A stretch of 9,665 bases of DNA from Magnetovibrio sp. (lineage in GTDB: Bacteria; Pseudomonadota; Alphaproteobacteria; Rhodospirillales_A; JABHCV01). Made by a program: the position numbers and the translations under genes. Below are positions 1 to 6,988 of the stretch, piece after piece (the first letter of the stretch is position 1; each line of letters opens with the position of its first letter). The notes below the pieces were generated by a model. That model searched no databases. It was not told where the DNA came from and saw only the letters and a program-made list of their open reading frames with translations. The stretch is taken from NCBI GenBank assembly GCA_002717285.1, contig PBDF01000004.1:52546-62210 (forward strand), written 5' to 3'.

Positions 1-915
1 AACCTAGTTCTTGGTCTTGAAGTGGTGCTGGCTGATGGCCGCGTCTGGGATGGATTACGGAACTTGCGAAAAGACAACACAGGATATGACCTTAAACATT
101 TGTTTATGGGTGCGGAGGGGAGCCTAGGCATAATAACCGCCGCTGTACTTAAGCTTCATTCACAGCCTCAATCCGTAGAGACGACGTTGTGCGGTAGTAA
201 AGATATTAAGGGCTTGCTAGAAATTCTTCAGCGCTTTAACGCAAATGCAGGCAATGCTTTGACTGCTTTTGAAGTTATGAATCGATTTTGCTTAGAAATT
301 TCAGAAAAATATTCGTCCAGCATCAAAGACCCTTTCCAAAAACCCTACAACCAGTATGCCTTGATTGAATTGAGTGGCCCAATTGGCATAAAAAAAACAT
401 TAAAAGCCATTTTAGAAAAAGCACTCAAGGATGGTGTTATAGAAGAAGCATTGATAGCCAAAAATCGCACTCAGTCAAACCAATTTTGGGCTATTCGTAA
501 GGCTATTCCAGAAGCCCAAAAACATGAGGGTGGTTCGATTAAACATGATGTTTCCGTCCCAATTTCTTGTCTTGAAGAATTTCTCACGAAAGCCAATAAT
601 TTGGTTAAAGCCAAATTACCTGGTGTGCGCATTTGTGCTTTTGGTCATGCGGGAGACGGAAATATACATTATAATTTAAGTCAGCCTGTTGATGCTAATA
701 AAGCGGACTACATGAAAAATCTCAACTCAATTAATAGGGCCATCCACGATTTAGTCATGAGCATAGGCGGAAGTTTTGGTGCTGAACACGGTATTGGACA
801 ATTGAAACGTAATGATATGAAACGGTATAAATCAGATGTCGAGTTAGACCTGATGCGTACACTCAAGAAAGCCCTTGACCCATCCAATACAATGAACCCA
901 GGGAAAGTTATTTAA
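1..915 (+). CDS. FAD-linked oxidase / D-2-hydroxyacid dehydrogenase, C-terminal part (5' end outside window)
   Basis: The reading frame is open from base 1, so the gene starts to the left and 304 C-terminal residues are visible. The GTG at 22 is an internal valine codon, because the codons before it (NLVLGLE) continue the family pattern. Visible parts are the end of the FAD-binding domain of the vanillyl-alcohol oxidase fold (RKDNTGYDLKHLF, then GAEGSLGIIT) and the complete FAD-oxidase C-terminal domain. The latter contains HDVSVP, the metal/substrate-binding GHAGDGNIH (643-669), AEHGIG (about 781-798) and the terminal MNPGKV. Relatives oxidise D-2-hydroxyacids such as D-lactate or D-2-hydroxyglutarate using FAD and pass electrons to a carrier. 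The exact substrate cannot be read from this fragment, so no symbol is given. Family members are usually about 470 residues, so about 165 are missing. It reads the same way as lptF but is separated by 311 bp, so it is probably a separate transcription unit. Confidence 0.93.
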   Translation, partial: NLVLGLEVVLADGRVWDGLRNLRKDNTGYDLKHLFMGAEGSLGIITAAVLKLHSQPQSVETTLCGSKDIKGLLEILQRFNANAGNALTAFEVMNRFCLEISEKYSSSIKDPFQKPYNQYALIELSGPIGIKKTLKAILEKALKDGVIEEALIAKNRTQSNQFWAIRKAIPEAQKHEGGSIKHDVSVPISCLEEFLTKANNLVKAKLPGVRICAFGHAGDGNIHYNLSQPVDANKADYMKNLNSINRAIHDLVMSIGGSFGAEHGIGQLKRNDMKRYKSDVELDLMRTLKKALDPSNTMNPGKVI

Positions 916-1127
916 AAATCATATCATATAAAAATTAAGCTCATGTGTGAACACAACATAATATCGGTATGATTATTTAAGCTCGAAAAACGATCCTTGA
1001 TCCAAATATTACATACTATTGTATTTTGTTGTTATATTTCTTGAACAACACAAATTTTTGCACAATTTATTGAGACTTAACAAAACCAAAATGGCGATTT
1101 GAAAACTCTTATTAAAGCCGACTGATA

Positions 1128-1158
1128 TTTACACCTTTTAACATAAAGGTGCCATAAT
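1128..1158 (+). promoter_or_regulatory. Candidate lptF promoter with dyad in a 19-bp spacer
   Basis: TTTACA at 1128-1133 matches the -35 consensus at five of six bases, and CATAAT at 1153-1158 matches the -10 at five of six. The spacer is 19 bp, longer than the usual 17. It is largely filled by a perfect dyad, CACCTTT - 6 bp - AAAGGTG (1132-1151), whose core ends read ACCT...AGGT. Transcription would start near 1165, giving a leader of about 60 nt. A long spacer carrying a dyad is the layout of MerR/SoxR-family activated promoters. Both the promoter and any regulator are predictions from sequence alone. Confidence 0.35.
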
Positions 1159-1209
1159 AGTGTTAAACCTTGATTTTTTTGTGTTTTTCGTGCAATTGTA
1201 GCTTAAATT

Positions 1210-1216
1210 AGGGTGA
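1210..1216 (+). promoter_or_regulatory. Ribosome binding site of lptF
   Basis: AGGGTGA lies ten bases before the ATG at 1227 and is a fair Shine-Dalgarno match. It supports that ATG as the start, and it is the clearest ribosome binding site in the operon. Confidence 0.6.
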
Positions 1217-1226
1217 TATTCCATAA

Positions 1227-2348
1227 ATGAACGGTTTTACTAAATACGTCTTCAAGCAGTTGCTTGTGGGCATGATACTAGTTACGTCGGGTCTGACCTG
1301 CGTCATTTGGCTAACGCAATCTTTGAGGTTCGTTGAGATGATAGTTAACCGTGGCCTTACTTCTGGCGTATTTGTCTATTTGACCATGTTATTATTGCCA
1401 AATTTCTTGACGATTGTTATGCCTATCGCCCTTTTTATCGTTACCATTTTTGTATATTCAAAGATGATAACTGATAGAGAAATCGTCGTAATGCGTGCAG
1501 CTGGACTAAGCCAAAGTGCACTCGCCAAACCCGGCTTAATTCTGGCCTTCATCGTCGTTATTTTTGGTTATCTAATAAATATTTATCTTCTTCCCCATTC
1601 ACAGCGTATGTTTAAAAATTTACAATGGGACATTCGCTACAGTTACACACATCTAATGCTTCAAGAGGGAGTGTTTAATCCTGCTTCGAAAGACATAACA
1701 GTTTATATACGTGAACGCACCTCTGATGGCCAGTTACTTGGAATTTTAGTCCATGACAACCGCAACCCCAAAAAACCCTACACTTTACTTGCAGAACGTG
1801 GGGCAATGCTAGAAGGCAAAGAAGGATCAAGAGTTGTCATGTACAATGGCAATCGTCAGGAAGTAGATCCAGAAACGCATCAGTTTTCGATCTTGTATTT
1901 TGATCGCTACATTTTTGAGTTGGAAAAAAATATAGAAACTGTTGACAATCGCTTTAGAGAAGCACGAGAGAGAACTGTTTACGAATTGTTTAATCTTGAG
2001 GAGGACACAAATATAGACCCAAAAGATTTTGGCAAGTTTACTGTAGAAGGTCATAAAAGACTTATTTCGCCAATATCTGCCCTTGGATATGCAATGATTG
2101 CCATTTCTATTCTCCTTTCAGGTAATTACTCGAGACGCTCACAATCCAAGCAAATTGTTTTAGCTGCTGTCATTTCTGCAGGTTTACTTGGAGCAATGAT
2201 GGCCCTTGAAAATGCAGCAGCCAAAAATCTCTCTTTAGTACCAGGCCTTTACATCCTCGGATTATCGCCCATTCCCATTGGCTACTACTATATGCTAAGA
2301 ACGTCTGGTTTGCGCGAGACCAGCAATATCCGCTTTAGAGGGAGTTAA
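1227..2348 (+). CDS. lptF: LPS export ABC transporter permease LptF
   Basis: Inner-membrane subunit of the LptB2FG transporter, which extracts lipopolysaccharide from the outer face of the inner membrane and passes it to LptC/LptA. The protein has 373 residues, normal for the YjgP/YjgQ family. Three hydrophobic helices lie near residues 12-30, 48-77 and 103-122. A long hydrophilic periplasmic part (about 130-275, the jellyroll region) follows, then three helices near 282-298, 310-327 and 336-357. The cytoplasmic segment DREIVVMRAAGLS (about 83-95) is the family coupling-helix motif that contacts LptB. The start is an ATG preceded by AGGGTGA. It is first in the operon, 22 bp before lptG. LptF and LptG are homologous; I call this one LptF because it comes first, as is usual, and from overall similarity to alphaproteobacterial LptF. 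No lptB, lptC or lptA is in the window. Confidence 0.95.
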   Translation: MNGFTKYVFKQLLVGMILVTSGLTCVIWLTQSLRFVEMIVNRGLTSGVFVYLTMLLLPNFLTIVMPIALFIVTIFVYSKMITDREIVVMRAAGLSQSALAKPGLILAFIVVIFGYLINIYLLPHSQRMFKNLQWDIRYSYTHLMLQEGVFNPASKDITVYIRERTSDGQLLGILVHDNRNPKKPYTLLAERGAMLEGKEGSRVVMYNGNRQEVDPETHQFSILYFDRYIFELEKNIETVDNRFREARERTVYELFNLEEDTNIDPKDFGKFTVEGHKRLISPISALGYAMIAISILLSGNYSRRSQSKQIVLAAVISAGLLGAMMALENAAAKNLSLVPGLYILGLSPIPIGYYYMLRTSGLRETSNIRFRGS

Positions 2349-2370
2349 AAAAATTCATATTTCCTCTACC

Positions 2371-3453
2371 ATGTCATTTTACATCGGCAAAAAGTTTATT
2401 TTAAGCTTTGTAGTCATATTCTCAATTTTATTGATGCTAATTTTAATGGTAGATGCCATTGAATTGCTCAGAAGAGCTGCTTCAAAACCTCAAATTGGGT
2501 TCCCCTTGGTTGTTGAAATGGCGATATTAAAACTACCTCATATGGGTCAACAATTGTTTCCTTTTGCAGTTTTATTTGGTTGCATGTCAGCTTTTTGGGG
2601 ATTGACACGCAATCATGAACTTGTCGTGTCACGCGCTGCTGGTGTGTCTGCCTGGCAATTTATGTTGCCTGTCCTTGTTTTAGCTTTCTTGTTGGGAATT
2701 TGCAAAATCACGATTTTTAATCCCCTTGCATCGGTTATGCTCCTTCAATTTGAAAGAATTGAAGCTGCTGCCTTTAAGGGACAAGAAAGTTTCCTAGAAA
2801 TCTCTAAGGCAGGGCTTTGGCTACGCCAATCAAACGGTACAGATCAGTCTGTTGTACACGCAAAAAACGTATTGCAGCACGGAAGTGAGGTGGAATTAAG
2901 CAAAGTAAATGTTTTTATTTATAACGGTGCTGATAAATTTAATTATCGACTAGATGCGAAAAAAGCAATTCTGGAAGATGGCTTCTGGCACATGAGTGAT
3001 GTTTGGGTTCACAAACCTGAAAATCCATCACAACACGAAAATGAATTCTGGCTGGAAACAGACCTGACGCTTGGATCAATCCAGGACAGTTTTGCACCAC
3101 CTGAAACCATGTCTTTTTGGGACTTGCCTGCTTTTATTGAGGCTCTAGAAAGTGCTGGTTTTTCAGCTATTCGTCACCGATTACATTGGCATACTCTGCT
3201 TGCAGCACCGCTTTTAATGTGTGCAATGGTTCTAATAGCTGCTACCTTTACCCTGCGTCATACAAGACGTACTGGAACTGTCTTCGTTATTTCCGGTGGT
3301 GTTTTGACTGGATTTATACTTTACTTTTTTTCAGATATTGTTTTTGCGTTTGGATTGTCGGACTCAATCCCAGTAACACTTGCGGCATGGACACCCTCAG
3401 GTGTAGCTACTTTACTTGGACTAGCTACATTACTCCATCTTGAGGATGGGTAG
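2371..3453 (+). CDS. lptG: LPS export ABC transporter permease LptG
   Basis: Second permease subunit of LptB2FG, partner of LptF in lifting lipopolysaccharide out of the inner membrane. At 360 residues it has the expected length. The N-terminus MSFYIGKKFIL leads into helices near 8-28, 59-78 and 97-116. A periplasmic domain occupies about 120-270, and helices follow near 275-293, 304-326 and 334-356. HELVVSRAAGVSAW (about 82-95) is the coupling-helix motif, and VDAIELLRRA after helix 1 is typical of LptG. The ATG at 2371 is the first good start in frame, but the bases before it (TTCCTCTACC) hold no Shine-Dalgarno sequence. The nearest one, GAGGGAG at 2338-2344, is inside the end of lptF and 26 bases away. 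Translation may therefore depend on coupling to lptF, 22 bp upstream. The gene ends 6 bp before lptD. Confidence 0.95.
   Translation: MSFYIGKKFILSFVVIFSILLMLILMVDAIELLRRAASKPQIGFPLVVEMAILKLPHMGQQLFPFAVLFGCMSAFWGLTRNHELVVSRAAGVSAWQFMLPVLVLAFLLGICKITIFNPLASVMLLQFERIEAAAFKGQESFLEISKAGLWLRQSNGTDQSVVHAKNVLQHGSEVELSKVNVFIYNGADKFNYRLDAKKAILEDGFWHMSDVWVHKPENPSQHENEFWLETDLTLGSIQDSFAPPETMSFWDLPAFIEALESAGFSAIRHRLHWHTLLAAPLLMCAMVLIAATFTLRHTRRTGTVFVISGGVLTGFILYFFSDIVFAFGLSDSIPVTLAAWTPSGVATLLGLATLLHLEDG
3442..3450 (+). promoter_or_regulatory. Ribosome binding site of lptD inside the end of lptG
   Basis: The purine-rich GAGGATGGG lies within the last codons of lptG, nine bases before the lptD ATG at 3460. 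This supports that start and suggests that ribosomes finishing lptG begin lptD. Confidence 0.45.
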
Positions 3454-3459
3454 AATTGT

Positions 3460-5694
3460 ATGGGCACTTTATTTATAAATTTGAAAAAAATTATATTCCT
3501 TTTAGTCGCATTGGCTGTGCTTCTTGAGGTGACCAAAGGAGCAAAAGCAGAAGGAAATTATTCATCCACTTCAGAGAATTCTACTGATGAAGTTCGTTTT
3601 AGAGCTGACGAAATGGATTATGACCGGGACCTTGGCATTACAACTGCACGAGGTAATGTTCAATTTACAAATCAGGATCGCATCCTTAAGGCCGACGTTA
3701 TTGTTTACAATAAAAAACGAAATTTTGTTAATGCATCAGGTAATATCTCTTTACTGGAACCGACAGGTGAAGTCTTATTTGCAGAATTCATGGAACTTTC
3801 AGGTGACCTTAAAGAAGGGGTCATTTCTGACCTTAAAGCTATCCTGAAAGATGGCTCGTTGATTGCAGCAAATGGTGGACGTCGTATAAACGGGAATCTT
3901 TTAGAGTTGCAAAATGCCGTCTATTCACCATGTAAACTATGTGAAGAAGAACCAGATCGAGCGCCTTTATGGCAGGTCAAAGCTGTTAGAATTGTTCATG
4001 ACAAAGACGGTCAGACTATTGAATATAAAGATGCATGGCTTGAAATTGCCGGATTTCCAGTAATGTACACTCCGTATCTTTCTCATCCTGATCCCACAGT
4101 AAAAAGAAAAAGTGGATTTCTTACACCTTCTTTTGGTTCATCAACGTCAACCGGAACGTTTGCCAGAACACCCTATTATTATAACATTTCCCCTAACTCT
4201 GATGCCACAATATCGCCCATGTTCACAGCGGATGAAAATGTCATTATCGCAGGCGAGTACCGTCAAAAACTCCAAGCAGGTAATCTTGAAACTCGCGCCA
4301 GTATTAAACGAAACACTCCCAAAGACGAGCGAAGATACGTCGCAGAAAGTGGTGTTTCAGGCATCAGAGGGCATCTTTCTACAAAAGGCCGGTTTGACTA
4401 TGATAAGACCTGGCGCTGGGGGTTTGATGTCAACCGACAATCTGATGCAACTTATATGTCACGCTTTGGTTTTGGTGGTGATAACACACTGCCAAAGATT
4501 ACGAATGCTCTCGCAAGCAGTGCCTTTGTTGAGGGGTTTAAGGGTCGTAATTATGTCCATGCAGAGTCTATCAGTTTTCAAAATACGCTAACTGGTCAAG
4601 AAGAAAAAACAATTCCGGTAATTCTTCCACTTGTTGACGTCAATCATGTTAGCGAGCCTAACAAGTATGGTGCCAGCAGATCCCTTGACATTAATTTACT
4701 TGCTTTGAGTCGCCGAGAAGGAACCGATACCCGCAGACTATCTATTCATAACGGTTGGAACCTTCCTTATGTGGCTCCAAAGGGGGATGTTTATACACTA
4801 TCTGCTGAATTAATTGGTGATTTTTACAATACAAATAACCTTGAAGTTACTGGTCAAGAAAATATATCGAATTTTGCGCATAGATTAGTACCACAGGTAG
4901 CTCTTGATTGGAGATACCCATTTGTAAGTAGTGATGCTAACGTCCACAAAATGTTTGAGCCCATTGCTACTTTTGTTATAAGCCCATACGGCGGAAACTC
5001 TGCAAATATTCCAAATGAGGACTCTCAAAACGTTGCATTCGACGACACAAATCTTTTTAGTAAAAACCGTTTTTCTGGCCTTGATCGCATTGAAGGCGGC
5101 CCAAGAATAAATTATGGTTTCAAGTGGGGGGCATTTGGTAAGGGAGGTGGTTCAACCAGTCTCCTTCTGGGTCAAAGTTACCGATACAAAAAAGACGATA
5201 CATTTGTTGTCGGATCAGGTCTTGAGGATAATTTCTCAGATATTGTTGGCAGATTACAAGCCTCTCCAGGACCAAAATTTAATGTGTTTTACAGAACTCG
5301 TTTGAAAAAAGATAACTTGGAAACACAGCGAAATGAGCTAGATTTAAGAATGGGGGTACCTGCACTTCGTCTCGACACGCGCTATGCCTCTTTTGACCGT
5401 CAAGAAGGGAGTGAATTTGCTGCTCGAGAAGAAATAACTGGATTACTTTCTTCTCAAATAACAGATACTTGGAGGTCAAGCTTGGGCGGGTCTAAAGACC
5501 TAGCTGAGGGTGACACTCGGTCTATGAACTTAAACCTTACTTATGAGGATGAATGTTTTCTATTCTCAGGTGCCATCAAAAGAACTTTTTTTCAAAATGA
5601 AGACTTACAGCCTGAAAATTCCATGGTTTTTCGTTTTCTATTCAAAACTTTGGGTGAAGTATCACAAGGATTAAAGGTTCTTAATACCAACTAA
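3460..5694 (+). CDS. lptD: LPS-assembly outer-membrane protein LptD
   Basis: Outer-membrane translocon that receives lipopolysaccharide from LptA and, with the lipoprotein LptE, inserts it in the outer leaflet. The 744-residue product has a signal peptide (lysines 9-10, hydrophobic 11-22, cleavage predicted after A28-K29-A30). An LptA-like jellyroll follows at about 45-155 (FRADEMDYDRDLG, ARGNVQF). The hinge segment YSPCKLCEE has C158 and C161. A long beta-barrel runs from about 218 (SGFLTPSFG) to the end. The C-terminal YEDECFLF carries C699 and precedes the last strands, as in the family. Only three cysteines are present, against four in E. coli (C31, C173, C724, C725). The length fits alphaproteobacterial LptD. 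The gene sits directly between the LptG permease and SurA, the chaperone that helps fold LptD in E. coli. lptE is not visible here. Confidence 0.95.
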   Translation: MGTLFINLKKIIFLLVALAVLLEVTKGAKAEGNYSSTSENSTDEVRFRADEMDYDRDLGITTARGNVQFTNQDRILKADVIVYNKKRNFVNASGNISLLEPTGEVLFAEFMELSGDLKEGVISDLKAILKDGSLIAANGGRRINGNLLELQNAVYSPCKLCEEEPDRAPLWQVKAVRIVHDKDGQTIEYKDAWLEIAGFPVMYTPYLSHPDPTVKRKSGFLTPSFGSSTSTGTFARTPYYYNISPNSDATISPMFTADENVIIAGEYRQKLQAGNLETRASIKRNTPKDERRYVAESGVSGIRGHLSTKGRFDYDKTWRWGFDVNRQSDATYMSRFGFGGDNTLPKITNALASSAFVEGFKGRNYVHAESISFQNTLTGQEEKTIPVILPLVDVNHVSEPNKYGASRSLDINLLALSRREGTDTRRLSIHNGWNLPYVAPKGDVYTLSAELIGDFYNTNNLEVTGQENISNFAHRLVPQVALDWRYPFVSSDANVHKMFEPIATFVISPYGGNSANIPNEDSQNVAFDDTNLFSKNRFSGLDRIEGGPRINYGFKWGAFGKGGGSTSLLLGQSYRYKKDDTFVVGSGLEDNFSDIVGRLQASPGPKFNVFYRTRLKKDNLETQRNELDLRMGVPALRLDTRYASFDRQEGSEFAAREEITGLLSSQITDTWRSSLGGSKDLAEGDTRSMNLNLTYEDECFLFSGAIKRTFFQNEDLQPENSMVFRFLFKTLGEVSQGLKVLNTN

Positions 5695-5716
5695 ATAAAT
5701 TATAGAAACTTTGCTT

Positions 5717-6988
5717 ATGTCAAAAAATAGACCCCAACCCCAAAAATATTTTTTTTATGCCCTTGCAATTGCATTAAGTCTTTTTTTATATCCTGTACAC
5801 GCCTCAAGCCAAGGTCTCAGCATTGCAGCCATCGTAAATGATGATGTTATCTCTGTTTATGACTTGGAGGAACGCGTCAAGCTACTAATTATAACGTCTA
5901 ACCAGAGAGACTCAGTTCAATTACGTAAACGTCTCTCCCGACAAATACTAAACCGCCTAATTGATGAAAAGCTTAAATTGCAAGATGCAAAAAAACATGG
6001 GATTCAAGTTGAAAAAAGCAAACTAGAACAAGAATTTGCGAACATTGAAAAACAAAATAAAATGCCAAGCGGTGAACTAACAAAGTTCCTAGAATCGAAG
6101 GGTATTAGTCGTCTCGCACTACTAGATCAAATTGAGGCCTCGATAGCCTGGATAGAAACCGTAAACAAAAAATTTCGATATCGCATTACGATAAGTGAAG
6201 AAGAAATTGATGAGGTAATTGATAATATAAGAGAAAGCAAAGGAAAGCCAGAATATCTCACTTCAGAAATTTTTTTGCCTTTCAGCAACCCCAATCAGGC
6301 CGGCGAAGCTCTGAGTAATGCTAATCGTATCATTGAACAAATTGCAAATAATGGTGATTTTAGGACATTAGCAAGAAACTATTCACAAAGTGCTTCAGCT
6401 GCTGTTGGGGGAGATCTTGGTTGGGTACGACAAGGACAATTGGCAAAAGATCTTGACTCTGCACTCACGCAACTCAAAAAAGGCAGGGTCTCAAAACCCA
6501 TTCGTTCATTTGGGGGATATTATGTAATCTTAAAACGTGATGAAAGGACAGGACGAGGTCTACCGCCATCAAAAGAAAAAGTTGAGCTTCGGCAGGTTTT
6601 CTTGCCAATTCAAACCACAGATATCAACAGCTTGATGATGCGTGCAAAATCAATGGCAGCTAGAGCCACAGACTGCTCGGCAATGGAAAAGCTTGAAGCT
6701 GAGACTAAATCACCATTATCGGGTGGCCTTGGGGTCATTGAAACGTCCTCCTTACCAGCAAATATACAAAATTCCATCAAAAATTTGCCACTTGGCAAGC
6801 CTAGTGAGCCAACTACCGCAGAGGGAGGTGTTATGTTTCTCATGGTATGTGAACGCACCGGTTCATCAGTACTGGAGAATATTCGTCCAAAAATCAAACA
6901 AGACTTGCTTAATCAACGGCTTGATATCACGGCAAGGGGGTATCTTCGCGACTTGCGTCTTGCCGCCTTTCTGGATGTCCGCATATGA
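5717..6988 (+). CDS. surA: Periplasmic chaperone / peptidyl-prolyl isomerase SurA
   Basis: Periplasmic chaperone escorting unfolded outer-membrane proteins, LptD among them, to the BAM machine. I choose the ATG at 5717 (423 residues); a TTG at 5711 would add only two residues. The ribosome binding site is poor (AGAAA about ten bases before the ATG). A signal peptide (lysine 10, hydrophobic 11-25) has a likely cleavage after V27-H28-A29. The SurA N-terminal chaperone domain begins at LSIAAIVNDDVISVYDLEERV and runs to about residue 155. A clear parvulin domain spans about 179-277 (ARNYSQSASAAVGGDLGWVRQGQL, then GGYYVILKRDER). A second, diverged parvulin-like domain spans about 288-381 (ELRQVFLPI ... 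GGVMFLMVCER) and has cysteines 320 and 378. The size matches E. coli SurA (428 residues). The stop overlaps the pdxA start by 4 bp (ATGA). Confidence 0.93.
   Translation: MSKNRPQPQKYFFYALAIALSLFLYPVHASSQGLSIAAIVNDDVISVYDLEERVKLLIITSNQRDSVQLRKRLSRQILNRLIDEKLKLQDAKKHGIQVEKSKLEQEFANIEKQNKMPSGELTKFLESKGISRLALLDQIEASIAWIETVNKKFRYRITISEEEIDEVIDNIRESKGKPEYLTSEIFLPFSNPNQAGEALSNANRIIEQIANNGDFRTLARNYSQSASAAVGGDLGWVRQGQLAKDLDSALTQLKKGRVSKPIRSFGGYYVILKRDERTGRGLPPSKEKVELRQVFLPIQTTDINSLMMRAKSMAARATDCSAMEKLEAETKSPLSGGLGVIETSSLPANIQNSIKNLPLGKPSEPTTAEGGVMFLMVCERTGSSVLENIRPKIKQDLLNQRLDITARGYLRDLRLAAFLDVRI

Larger units (their letters stand above)
916..1226. other. Non-coding gap between the FAD oxidase and lptF
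   Basis: This 311-bp AT-rich stretch has no ORF of credible length on either strand; the longest start I noticed, an ATG at 943, gives only nine codons. It contains three short perfect inverted repeats: AATCATA/TATGATT (917-923 with 968-974), TGTTGTT/AACAACA (1027-1033 with 1044-1050) and CACCTTT/AAAGGTG (1132-1138 with 1145-1151). It also has a direct repeat TTAAGCTC (935-942 and 977-984). I see no GC-rich hairpin followed by a T tract, so no convincing terminator for the upstream gene. The second inverted repeat is followed four bases later by five T, but its stem has only two G-C pairs. The right part is the likely lptF promoter region and leader. Confidence 0.7.

Noticed and set aside
943..972. 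Nine-codon ORF (MCEHNIISV) in the lptF upstream gap as a leader peptide
   Set aside because: It has no ribosome binding site, no run of regulatory codons and no attenuator hairpin pair, and it lies before the candidate promoter.
1027..1059. Inverted repeat TGTTGTT/AACAACA followed by five T as terminator of the FAD oxidase
   Set aside because: The stem has only two G-C pairs, and the T run is four bases away and short. It is too weak to call.
4112..4591. 159-residue + strand ORF inside lptD in another frame
   Set aside because: It lies wholly within the lptD barrel coding region, has low-complexity, unfamiliar composition and no ribosome binding site, and lptD is intact in its own frame.
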